DNA of 32,839 nt from Nemertoderma westbladi. Its lineage: Eukaryota; Xenacoelomorpha; Nemertodermatida; Nemertodermatidae. The DNA is taken from NCBI GenBank assembly GCA_032718475.1, contig JAUCBJ010008801.1, forward strand, positions 1-32,839, given 5' to 3'. Under the pieces are notes generated by a model. It saw only the letters and a program-made list of their open reading frames with translations. It did not search any database and was not told the origin of the DNA. A program made the translations under genes and the position numbers. Of this stretch, positions 21,634 through 31,526 are shown in pieces (within the stretch, counting starts at the first letter, position 1; every line of letters starts with the position of its first letter).

Positions 21634-23314
21634 ATGGCGAAGTTAGCCGTGTTCCTAGTTCTGTTTGCGTTGGTTGTCTTTATGGACCAGCCTTCCGTTG
21701 TATCATCGGGTCTAGTAAGTTAATTAATTATGTTCAAATAGAGGTATAGTCGTTAATTTTGATATCACCAACAAGCTTTGTAGATTTCGTTGATAAATGT
21801 CAGAAATATACGGTGGATGAAAGCTACCGAAATAATTTACTGCTTTATACTTTTGACCAGCAAGTTATCTCTCTTAAATTTTTAACCTCATCATTGAACA
21901 CTGCATAGACAACTATTTTAAATATGTTGGAGATACAGTATTTGTACAGCAGAAAAATCATCAAAATGACACTATGGTCATGGTGACTTGAAATGTTATT
22001 ATTATTATATTATTATATATTATATATTTTTACAAGAAGGAAACAAGTTGATAAATGCACAAATGAATTAATCAAATATTGAATATACTGGCGCTGGGGG
22101 CCATAACCCTCTATCAAAAAAAGAAAATGGACAATAAAGTAAACACAAATGCAATTACTGAATGTAGAATGTTACTGAATGTACTGAATGTTATTGGAGA
22201 ATCACCCGGAGAATGCATCGCGCGACTATCCAATGAAATCATTTGGGTCTACCTTGATGTACATCGCATATAATAGGGCCTAGAATGTACAGTTGTATCG
22301 GAAGAAAGACCTTCCACAAGAATTGAATAACATCGGTTGTGTGTTTTCGATGTTGTGCGTAGGTTTTCGATGTTGTGCTAAGGTTTTCGATGTTGTGCTA
22401 AGGTTTTCGGTGTTGTGCGAAGGTATTCGATGTTGTGCTAAGGTTTTCGATGTTGTGCTAAGGTTTTCGATGTTGTGCTAAGGTTTTCGATGTTCTGCTA
22501 AGGTTTTCGGTGTTCTGCTAAGGTTTTCGGTGTTGTGCGAAGGTATTCGATGTTGTGCGAAGGTTTTCGATGTTGTGGGTAGTTTTTCGAGGTGTTTTGT
22601 AGTTTATTGATGTTGTGCGTAGGTTTTCGATGTTGTGGGTAGTTTTTCGAGGTGTTTTGTAGTTTATTGATGTTGTGCGTAGGTTTTCGATGTTGTGGGT
22701 AGTTTTTCGAGGTGTTTTGTAGTTTATTGATGTTGTGCGTAGGTTTTCGATGTTGTGCTAAGGTTTTCGATGTTGTGCTAAGGTTTTCGATGTTGTGCTA
22801 AGGTTTTCGATGTTGTGCTAAGGTTTTCGATGTTGTGCTAAGGTTTTCGATGTTGTGTTAAGGTTTTCGATGGATTGTGCTAAGGTTTTCGATGTTGTGC
22901 TAAGGTTTTCGATGTTGTGCTAAGGTTTTCGATGTTGTGCTAAGGTTTTCGATGTTGTGGGTAGTTTTTCGAGGTGTTTTGTAGTTTATTGATGTTGTGC
23001 GTAGGTTTTCGATGTTGTGGGTAGTTTTTCGAGGTGTTTTGTAGTTTATTGATGTTGTGCGTAGGTTTTCGATGTTGTGTGTAGTTTTTCGAAGTTCTTT
23101 TTCAACGTTTCATGAGGCTGACACGAAAGATGCAGGGCAGCTAGTTTATAGGTCTGAGGAACATTACAGCCGTTACTAAATAAATTATTTTATTTTGCAG
23201 GCGCGGTTGCGTCAGACATTCACGATCTGTCTAACGGCTGGAAGTGATTGTAACCCGGGTGCAGACCAGTGTTGTGGTGGTTGCGGTGGTAATAATAAGT
23301 GCAGCACTAACTAG
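21634..23314 (+). CDS. secreted cystine-knot-like peptide precursor, gene 1 (2 exons)
   Basis: Exon 1 (21634-21714) encodes 27 residues: MAKLAVFLVLFALVVFMDQ, then PSVVSSGL. This is a signal peptide likely cut near the exon end. Phase-0 donor GTAAGT. Exon 2 (23201-23314) follows TATTTTGCAG and encodes 37 residues to TAG. It begins ARLRQTFTIC and has six Cys in the pattern C-X6-C-X6-CC-X2-C-X5-C, with DQCCGGC at its centre. Total 64 residues. That spacing is the inhibitor cystine knot (knottin) framework, found in conotoxins of the O superfamily, arthropod toxins, antimicrobial peptides and protease inhibitors, so it gives a likely fold but not a function. There is no propeptide of note. The 1.5-kb intron contains a minisatellite. 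The paralogue at 25040 shares the structure, and 3'-flank sequence is conserved too. Mature peptide activity is unknown. Confidence 0.82.
22340..23095. repeat. 20-bp minisatellite in the intron of peptide gene 1
   Basis: About 38 copies of a 20-bp unit, AGGTTTTCGATGTTGTGCTA. A three-unit, 60-bp higher-order form (adding GGGTAGTTTTTCGAGGTGTT and TTGTAGTTTATTGATG) recurs five times, at about 22561-22740 and 22941-23060. Short open frames here are repeat artefacts. Confidence 0.92.
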
Positions 23315-24720
23315 TGTCAATGTTGTTTATTCTCTGACAAGCGGCTTTGACAACGAAACTCCAACGAAACGAATAATATTTAATACTATATTATATTATG
23401 TAATAGTGGTGATGGTGTAAATATCTCAATAATTAACATTAATTATTTTTAACGCAGGGGAAACGTAGATGACGATGAATTATAATAATGAGGCGAAAAC
23501 ATATACGACCTTTCCTATAGAAAACATAAAAAAAAACTCTAATTAACTTTTACTAACGCATATTTGTAAAAACATATACTACCATGGCCTACTATATATA
23601 TATACGGCCTAAATGTTGTCGATTTGGCCTAAAAAAAAAGAGGCCAGTTTTTTTTACACTATTTTGATATGGGAGAGTTCTATAAATTTTCATTTGCTGC
23701 AATTTGGTCAACGGTCGTAATTGAAGCATCCTCGTTAAGTAAGATACACAATTTTATGGTATCTAGTGTTTTTGGTATAGGTTTAGCTAGTAATTTCAAC
23801 ACTGATTCCGACATCCTACTCCCTCTATAAATATTTTGTAGTAGCTAGTATATGTGGTATAGAGTCTGATTGGAGATGTGTTCATTGTTCTTGACACAAT
23901 AAACCCGGCGCAGCATTCTTGCATTCGGTATAGTAAAATAAAGTGATACTTTAGTTCATTAGCAATACTTAATTTCCCTCGATTAGTGATATAAAGACTT
24001 TCTATCAATAAAATATGTTGCAATATAGTATTCAGTTATAAACTATTTAATCATTTCGACAACGTAATGTGATAGTATAAAGGTCAAAAGGTCAAATTCA
24101 AATAAAGACTAAAATTTTGGAACTGGCGTATCTCTTTTTGCTCACATTAGACTGTAGTGGTCTCACCGATACAGCGGTCGAATTGGAACCTGGCTACAGC
24201 TGCGGAAGTAAAGATCAGTTACCGAGTGAGTAATTTACCCTTGGGTTGGTACATTTGTCGCCTTTGTTGTCATACATCCTTTGTAGATACCAACTCGTGA
24301 ACACTCTAACTCTTAAGTTGTATCCATCAGATCAGCTTGAAAGAAATTCCGATTGAGTGTTAAAGTAGAGGAAGTACAGATCTTATAAACTTTGGTAATT
24401 GTTGCCCAAGCTTTGGATCCATCATTTTCCTTTGGAGCCAATGTATGAGATTTGGATCCACGAGCCATCATGTCATTCCATCCATCGAGCAATTTTCAAA
24501 GTAGTAATTATTATAATGAAACACTGTAAGCCGCTTCCTTCAAACTAGGCAACGAAAAGTAAGACAACTAGTGACAGTAAACCCTTCCTACCAGTTAGTT
24601 GTGCGGCTATCAAATAACTTTAATTGATTTCGGCTCGGAATCCTCATCAATGGATAAGAACGTAACCGTTGACAAACCACCACCAGTTGCACCGAAGTCA
24701 AACAATTTTAAGAAAGCGAT
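23315..24720. other. 3' flank of gene 1 and intergenic DNA
   Basis: About 90-150 bp after the stop, a block (GGTGTAAATATCT, TTAATTATTTTTAACGCAG) is conserved with the 3' flank of gene 2. The rest is AT-rich, with no ORF I can support. Confidence 0.5.
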
Positions 24721-24730
24721 AAAAAAAAAC

Positions 24731-24800
24731 TCCACTACACACATGGATACTTAGTAGAGTGGCGCCACCATTCTCTCTGTAACATATGCGCGTTTACGAT
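24731..24800 (+). promoter_or_regulatory. conserved upstream block of peptide gene 2
   Basis: TCCACT, AGTGGCGCC, ATTCTCTCTGTAACATATG, matching the block before gene 1 in order and in distance to the start codon (about 263 versus 259 bp). Confidence 0.45.
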
Positions 24801-25039
24801 ACCAAATACATTAAAGACAATTACACAGTAATTTCCTATTATTTAACTGTGTAAAAGGGACCGCAGATTGGGCGAAATATCAAAGGAAAAGCTGTCACAT
24901 TGGTTTATATAATCACAACGTTTATCGAATTCAAACATTTCGAAGGATTTTTATTTTAATGTTGCAATAAAAAGACACTATTATTCAATAAATAAACAAT
25001 AGCCATATTGCCTTGTTTGTATACAAACATTTTAGAAAG

Positions 25040-26717
25040 ATGTCTAAACTAGCAGTGTTCCTAGTTCTGTTTGCGTTGGTGGTGTTTATGGACCAGCCAT
25101 CCTTGGTCACATCGGCGCCAGTAAGTTATTTCAGCACGTAATAGAGAATGCAAGTCATTTTATAATATTGCGATTATTTTAACTTTTAACAAGGATTGTA
25201 GTAGAAGCGATTAATATAATATAAACTCTCCAAGGTTCCGTTACCAGTTGTACATCGGTAGAACGGTGTAGAGGGTAGTCGACATGGTTTCTCCATCTAC
25301 ACAAAGCTCTCTTGGGATTATCCACATATCTCCGAAGGTTGTGCGGGTTCGACCCTCTCTGGCCTACCTGACTTCTGACTACCCTGGCACCTATGCCAGG
25401 GTAGCTTTAGCTTCGGCACTAATGATTTTAAGGGACTTGCCAGAACTTATCTGTGCCTTGCATCTTTAAATGTAGCTAAATGAGTACTGGAGATTCCTCT
25501 GGGGAGTATAAGTTCTGGGGGGACCGCACTTGAAATAAGTCGACAGACTTTGTGCGTAATCCCTGGCCTAACGGTTTAAGTTAAATTTCCTTTTTACTTT
25601 AACCCCACATAGTAAAATAATGTAGCACATAATATTACTGTTACTATACGCAAATGCATTCTTTGATAACTGTAGACCATTTCACCGATATGACCATGTT
25701 CTGTTATGGTAGAGAATAAACTTCTCAAGGTTGAATCAATTTCCTACACCAACACAACAGTGCTGCTAATGAAACTGTTGATGTACAGTATAATAAGTAT
25801 AGTACAATAATCTTCAAAGGGCTGCTTATGGGATAGAACAACAGGATTTTCTTCCATTATTCCTAGAGCGTTAAATGCATGTTTCCCTTTCAGATCAAGC
25901 ATGCCTTGTGAGAAATTCTCAGTCCAGCGAGAAATTCGGGAAATTTTCAGGAATTCACCCCTTTTGCTAAGGGTCAAGGCTGAATCATCGTCGTTGAAGC
26001 ACTCGAACACGCAGTCAGAGTTGGCCCACTCACTTCACACAATGAGAGTTAGGCATTCACACCCCCATAGTTAGGCATTCACACAGTCAGAGTTGGGGAC
26101 TCACTTCACACAATGAGAGTTAGGCATTCACACCCCCATGGTTATTAGGCATTTACACAGTCAGGTTTACACATTCACACAGTCAGAGTTAGTTAGGTAT
26201 TGAGTAAATTGAAATCTGCTGCGACTTGGTAAGCTATTATTCTTCTCGCTTAGTGTAAGAAAGAGCCAACCAAATGTTATATCAGAAACTAACAGCAGAA
26301 TCTCCAGGTGTAACGGGTGCGGTGGCAGTATATAAAGTTCGAGAAGACCACCAATAATAGTCCTATTCTACATATATTCCATTCATCTTGATTAATAAAA
26401 ATGTATGCCCATGTGAAGAATACCAGGATTTCACTTTTCGGTCGACTTTTTATTGGAATTTTATATATGAAGATTATTTATTCTTGTAAATTTATCTTTA
26501 TTAAGTGTTTTATAGCGCTTATTTCTGTTTATATTATTATTTTTCACTTATTCAGAATACTAATTCGTTTATTGTTTTATTTTCAACCCTCATTATTATT
26601 TTGCAGGCGCGGTTGCATCAAACATTCATGATCTGTCTCACGGTTGGCAGCGATTGCACTCAGAACGCAGACCAGTGTTGTGGTACATGTGGGAGTAATT
26701 CCAAGTGCGGCAATTAA
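25040..26717 (+). CDS. secreted cystine-knot-like peptide precursor, gene 2 (2 exons)
   Basis: Exon 1 (25040-25120) encodes MSKLAVFLVLFALVVFMDQ then PSLVTSAP, a 27-residue signal peptide nearly identical to gene 1, with phase-0 donor GTAAGT. Exon 2 (26607-26717) follows TTATTTTGCAG and encodes 36 residues to TAA, beginning ARLHQTFMIC and containing DQCCGTCG. The six Cys have exactly the gene 1 spacing, C-X6-C-X6-CC-X2-C-X5-C. Residues between the Cys differ in loops 2 and 4. Precursor 63 residues. A candidate AATAAA lies at 26895-26900. Gene 1 and gene 2 are tandem duplicates in the same orientation, with conserved 5' and 3' blocks. The fold is likely a knottin, but the role (defence, venom-like, signalling) cannot be told from the sequence. 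Confidence 0.83.
25380..25403. repeat. perfect 10-bp hairpin
   Basis: TACCCTGGCA, loop CCTA, TGCCAGGGTA. Short and perfect, possibly the end of a degraded mobile element. Confidence 0.7.
26011..26195. repeat. 72-bp tandem repeat in the intron of gene 2
   Basis: CAGTCAGAGTTGG starts at 26012 and 26084. Each copy continues CACTTCACACAATGAGAG and TTAGGCATTCACACCCCCAT. A shorter, degenerate third copy follows. Confidence 0.8.
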
Positions 26718-27112
26718 TAATGTCGAAGTTTAAGTGGCCATGGTTAATATGATTATAAAACTGAATACCATTTACTTACAATATGTATAACATTATATCA
26801 CATGTAAAACCTAGTCTCCAGTTGTAAATCTGACAAGGGGCCATGGTAAACTCTAACTGAATACCATTTACTTAGGTCTAATATATTTCTATTAAATAAA
26901 GGTGACGGTGTAAATATCTTAAGAACAAACAATAATTATTTTTAACGCAGAAGTAAAACGTGTATGCGTATGTGAGGACAGAAGTGATTCTAGTTTTATT
27001 CGAGTTATGAGTTATAGAATAACAGATAATATATATTAATCAATGTCATTAAATATAGGGCCTAGTGTCGTTATTAACTTTTACCCATCTTAATTAGTTT
27101 TAATTAAGCTTA
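26718..27112. other. 3' flank of peptide gene 2
   Basis: Contains a local duplication (CTGAATACCATTTACTTA at about 26761 and 26857), AATAAA at 26895, and the conserved block GGTGTAAATATCTTAAG..TTATTTTTAACGCAG shared with gene 1. No ORF. Confidence 0.55.
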
Positions 27113-27430
27113 ATTTTTCTACAAATCTTAATTATTAGACCGCATGAAATTTGAAACACAGATTGTTGGATGTGTGCTACCTCCTTGGGGGTGAGCCACA
27201 ATTATTATTTCCGCTTTCAATCTTTAGCTACAAGCGTTTGAAAAAAGTGTCTCCCGCGATATTTCTTAACCAGTTAGACCGCAGTTATTCTTCTACCATA
27301 CAGTGATTTGTTGGTACTGTTAGATAGCTGGCCGTGTAAGAATTCCAAATATGTAACACAATCTGAGCTTCGTCGTAAATTTAATGAGGAAGTTGCATGG
27401 TTTTGCACCTGCGCGAGGCTATTTTATTCT
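27113..27430 (+). mobile_element. dispersed repeat family 2, copy 2
   Basis: TTTTTCTACAAATCTTA, GCATGAAATTTGAAAC, CTTTCAATCTTTAGCTA, GTGTCTCCCGCGAT, GTTGCATGGTTTTGCACC, GGCTATTTTATTCTATTTA: the same blocks in the same order as 15776-16050. Confidence 0.75.
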
Positions 27431-27654
27431 ATTTAATAAATACACCAAATTCTGGAACCTTATTCTATTTATCTCATAAGTATACAAAGGGTAAAGCTGA
27501 CAGTGCAATAAATTATTGGGGTATAAGGTTATATTTCGGCTACAATGCACTTACACTACCTACATATAATATCAGTACATAGCCATTCCATGCATAAACA
27601 ACATATTCCAGATAAAGTATTAATTAAATGGAATAATTTTATAGCTAGCGCCGG

Positions 27655-28000
27655 CCTCATACAGATGAAAAGCCATGCAACTTTTGAACGCCCATATTCT
27701 CAGCTACTTTACAACAAAATTTAAATAAATTATGTTACATGTTTGGAATCCTCCCATAATATGGCCAGTTTTCCATCAGTACCAACAAATCACAATAAGA
27801 ACAAAGAATAACTGCGGTGGAACTGGTGCAATATCGCCGGAGGCAGGAGGCACCTAAACGCTTGTAGCTGAAGATTGAAAGGAAAAATACAAATTTACCT
27901 AGTGAGGTCACCCAGCAAGGAGGAGGGAGGTGAAACTATATATGTTTCAAAATCTATGCAATCTCATTTAGATTTGTAGAAAAATTTGGGGGTGTGATTG
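27655..28000 (-). mobile_element. dispersed repeat family 2, copy 3 (inverted)
   Basis: The reverse complement carries AATTTTTCTACAAATCTAAA, TGAAACATATATAGTTTCA, CTTTCAATCTTCAGCTAC, GTGATTTGTTGGTACTG and AAGTTGCATGGCTTTTC. It faces copy 2 across about 220 bp, and its C-rich end runs directly into the G-rich minisatellite. Confidence 0.75.
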
Positions 28001-30955
28001 GTAAAGGGGTGGGGGTGGGGGTGGTAAAGGGGCGGGGGTGGTAAAGGGGTGGGGGTGGTAAAGGGGTGGGGTGGTAAAGGGGTGGAAGGTGGTAAAGGGT
28101 GGGAGTGGTAAAAGGGTGGGGGCCGTAAAGGGGTTAGGGGTGTTGAGTGGAAATGGGGTGTGCGTGCGTGGTAAAGGGGTGGGGTGGTAAAGGGGTGGGG
28201 TGGTAAATGGGTGGGGTGGTAAAGGGGTGTGGATATTAAAGGGGCTGGGGTGGTAAATGGGTTCGGGAGCTAAAGGAGTGGAGGTGGTAAATATGGTGGT
28301 GGGTGGTAAAGGGGTGGGGGGGGGTGGAAAAGGGGTGGGGGGGGGGGGTGGAAAAGGGGTGGGTGGTAAAGAAGTGGGAGGTGGTAAAGTGGTGGGAGGT
28401 CGTAAAGGGGTTAGGGGTGTGGAGTGGAAAAGAGGTGTGGGTGGTAAATGGGTGGGGTGGTAAAGGGGTGGGGGTGGTAAAGGGGTGTGGATGTTAAAGG
28501 TGGAAAAGGAAAAGGAAAAAGGGTGGAAAAGGGGTGGGAGGTGGTAAAGTGGTGGGGGTAGTAAAGGGGTAGGGTGGTAAAGGGGTGGGGCTGGTAAAGG
28601 GGTGGGTGTGGTAAAGGGGTGGGGTTATGTAAATTGATAGGGATTGGCAAAGGGGTGTGAGGAGGTAAAGGGGTGTGGGTGGTAAAGGGGTGGTGGGCGG
28701 TAAAGGGGTGGGGGTGGTAAAGAGGTGGGATGGTAAAGGGGTGGGAGGTGGTAAAGGGATGGGGTGGTAAAGGGGTTCGGGTGGTAAATGAGTGGAGGTG
28801 ATAAATTGGTGGTGGGTGGTAAATGGGTGGGGTGGTAAAGGAGTGGGAGGTGGTAAAGGGGTGGGTGTGGTAAAGGGGTGGGGTAGTAAATGGGTGGGAG
28901 GTGGTAAATGGGTGTGGTTGGTAGGGAGGTGGGGTGGAAAAGGGGTGGGAGGTGGTAAAGTGGTGGGGGTAGTAAATGGGTAGGGTGGTAAAGGGGTGGG
29001 GCTGGTAAAGGGGTGGGTGTGGTAAAGGGGTGGGGTTGGTAAATGGATAGGGATTGGAAAAGGGGTAAAGGGGTGGGGTGGTAAAGGTGTGGGAGGTGGT
29101 AAAGTGGTGGGAGGTCGTAAAGGGGTTAGGGGTGTGGAGTGGAAAAGAGGTGTGGGTGGTAAATGGGTGGGTTGGTAAAGGGGTGGGGGTGGTAAAGGGG
29201 TGTGGATGTTAAAGGGGTGGGGGTGGTAAAGGGGTTCGGGTGGTAAAGGAGTGGAGGTGATAAATTGGTGGTGGGTGGTAAAGGGGTGGGGTGGTAAAGG
29301 GGTGGGAGGTGGTAAAGGGGTGGGTGTGGTAAAGGGGTGGGGTGGTAAAGGGGTGGGAGGTGGTAAATGTGTGTGGTTGGTAGGGAGGTCGGTGGAAAAG
29401 GGGTGGGAGGTGGTAAAGTGGTGGGGGTGGTAAAGGGGTAGGGTGGTAAAGGGGTGGGGCTGGTAAGGGGGTGGGTGTGGTAAAGGGGTGGGGTTGGTAA
29501 ATGGATAGGGATTGGCAAAGGGGTGTGAGGAGGTAAAGGGGTGTGGGTGGTAAAGGGGTGGTGGGCGGTAAAGGGGTGGGGGTGGTAAAGGGGTGGGATG
29601 GTAAAGGGGTGGGAGGTGGTAAAGGGGTGGGAGGTGGTAAAGGGGTGTGGGTGGTAAAGAAGTGGGGTGGTAAAGGGGTGGGAGGTGGTAAAGTGGTGGG
29701 GGTGGTAAAGGGGTGGGTGTGGTAAAGGGGTGGGGGTGGTAACGGGGTGGGGTGGTAAAGGGGTGGGGGTGGTAAATGGATAGGGATTGGCAAAGGGGTG
29801 TAAGGTTGTAAAGGGTTATGGGTGGTAAAGGGGTGGTGGGTGGTAAAGGGGTGGGCGTGGTAAAGGGGTGGGCATGGTAAAGGGGTGGGGTGGAAAAGGG
29901 GTTGGAGGTGGTAAAGGGGTGTGGGTGGTAAATAAGTGGGGTGGTAAAGGGGTGGGAGGTGGTAAAGTGGTGGGGGTGGTAAAGGGGTTGTGGTGGTAAA
30001 TGGGTAGGGTGGCAAAGGGGTGGTGGTGGTAAAGGGGTGGGTGTAAAGGGGTGGGGTGGTAAATGGGTGGGGGTGGTAAAGGGGTGGGGTAGTATAGGGG
30101 TGGTAGGTGGTAAAGGGGTGTGTGTTGTGAATAGGTGGGGTTGTAAAGGGGTGGGAGGTGGTAAAGGGGTAGCGTGGTAAAGGGGTGGCGGTGGTAAAGG
30201 GGTAGGGTGGTAAAGGGGTGGGGGTGGTAAGAGGGTGGGGGTGTTAAAGGGGTGGGGGTGGTAAATGGATAGGGTTTGGCAAGGGGGTGTGAGGTGGTAA
30301 AGGTGTGTGGGTGATAAAGGGGTGGGGGTGGTAAAGGGTTGGGGGTGATAAAGGGGTGGGGGTGGTAAAGGGGTGGGGGTGGTAAATGGATAGGGGTTGG
30401 CAAAGGGGTGTGCGGTGGTAATGGGGTGTGGGTGGTAAAGGGGTGGTGGGTGGTAAAGGGGTAGGGTGGTAAAGGGGTGGGGGTGGTAAATGGATAGGGA
30501 TTGGCAAAGGGGTGTGGGGTGATAAAGGGGTGTGGGTGGTAAAGGGGTGGTGGGTGGCAAATGGATAGGGTGATAAAGGGGTGGGGGTGGTAAATGGGTG
30601 GGGGTGGTAAATGGATAGGGATTGGCAAAGGGGTGTGAGGTGGTGAAGGGGTGTGGGTGGTAAAGGGGTGGTGGGTGGTAAAGGGGTAGGGTGGTAAAGG
30701 GGTGGGGGTGGTAAATGGGTGGGGGTGGTAAATGGATAGGGGTTGGCAAAGGGGTGTGGGGTGGTAAAGGGGTGTGGGTGGTAAAGGGGTTGTGGGTGGT
30801 AAAGGGGTAGGGTGGTAAAGGGGTGGGCGTGGTAAATGGATAGGGATTGGCAAAGGGGTGTGAGGTGGTAAAGGGGTGTGGGTGGTAAAGGGGTGATGGG
30901 TGGTAAAGGGGTGGGGTGGTAAATGGGTGGGGGTATCAATGGGTGGGGACAGAAG
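28000..30955. repeat. G-rich minisatellite, about 2.9 kb
   Basis: Degenerate units of about 13-17 bp around GGTGGTAAAGGGGTGGG, with inserted GGTAAATGGATAGGGATTGG in many higher-order blocks of about 115-130 bp. The plus strand is almost free of C. The long minus-strand open frames here (up to 751 codons of Pro/His/Tyr/Thr/Leu repeats) have no splice or start context, and I regard them as artefacts of base composition. Confidence 0.93.
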
Positions 30956-31526
30956 TAAAGGGGAGTGGAATTTCGAAAATTACCAACAGCCGTCCCAATG
31001 TCTGTGTCTGAAATAATAGACATTTAGAAATTGATAGAAATGGTAAATAAGAAGTGGATACCTGGGAGCACGGACATTGGGTTGGGAGGTTTATCAAGGT
31101 TGTATGTGTCTACACAACAACTACCCACAGTGCCACAAATAATTTTGTGAACCTACTAAGAAAATTGGACGGACAAGTTATGAAACCTCCATGGAGAGAT
31201 GAGGTTGACTAGAGGAGGTGTGAATTAGTACAGCTGTTGTAACGAGTATAATGCTAACTTGGCGACGTTCTGTTCGAAGACCACACAACACCACAGCTCG
31301 GTGCCTGTCAGCCCCAACGGGTGGCTTTACACTTTAATGTGTAATGAACGTTGTGACGGAAGTTGTTTGTGATCATAAATTGGCACATTAATTAATGATT
31401 GTAGTCTAGAATCAAACCACATGTTTCATAACGAAAGACAATGTTGAAATAACCCCATAATAATTCGAGCCATTAAACTACCATACTCTACAGCAGTAGT
31501 GGCAGTAGGCTGCTAACTTGTTTGAC
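30956..31526. other. upstream region of gene 3
   Basis: Non-repetitive DNA, about 570 bp. The GTGGCGCC block of genes 1 and 2 is not found. No TATA box is obvious. No other gene is seen. Confidence 0.4.

Larger units (their letters stand above)
25121..26606 (+). other. intron of peptide gene 2
   Basis: 1,486 bp, the same length as the gene 1 intron by my coordinates, but without the 20-bp minisatellite. It contains a tRNA-like word (GCGGGTTCGACCC near 25341), a perfect 10-bp hairpin (25380-25403), an 88-codon minus-strand open frame (26010-25744) with no recognisable family, and a 72-bp repeat near 26011. Confidence 0.6.

Noticed and set aside
22340-23095. CRISPR-like or regulatory repeat
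   Set aside because: It is a 20-bp minisatellite without spacers.
24160-24225. Short minus-strand exon or tRNA-like element (CCGCAG acceptor, GGTTCCAATTCGACC)
   Set aside because: The 33-base exon between acceptor and GTGAGA would be isolated with no phase partner, and the tRNA-like part lacks a stem. I could not support either.
25744-26010. 88-codon minus-strand frame in the intron of peptide gene 2
   Set aside because: The composition is protein-like but I recognise no family, no neighbouring exon or promoter was found, and part borders a tandem repeat. It may be a transposon fragment.
28494-31023. Very long minus-strand frames rich in His, Pro, Tyr, Thr and Leu (up to 751 codons)
   Set aside because: They cover only the degenerate G-rich minisatellite, have no splice or start context, and several overlapping frames are open at once. 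Absence of stops follows from the base composition.
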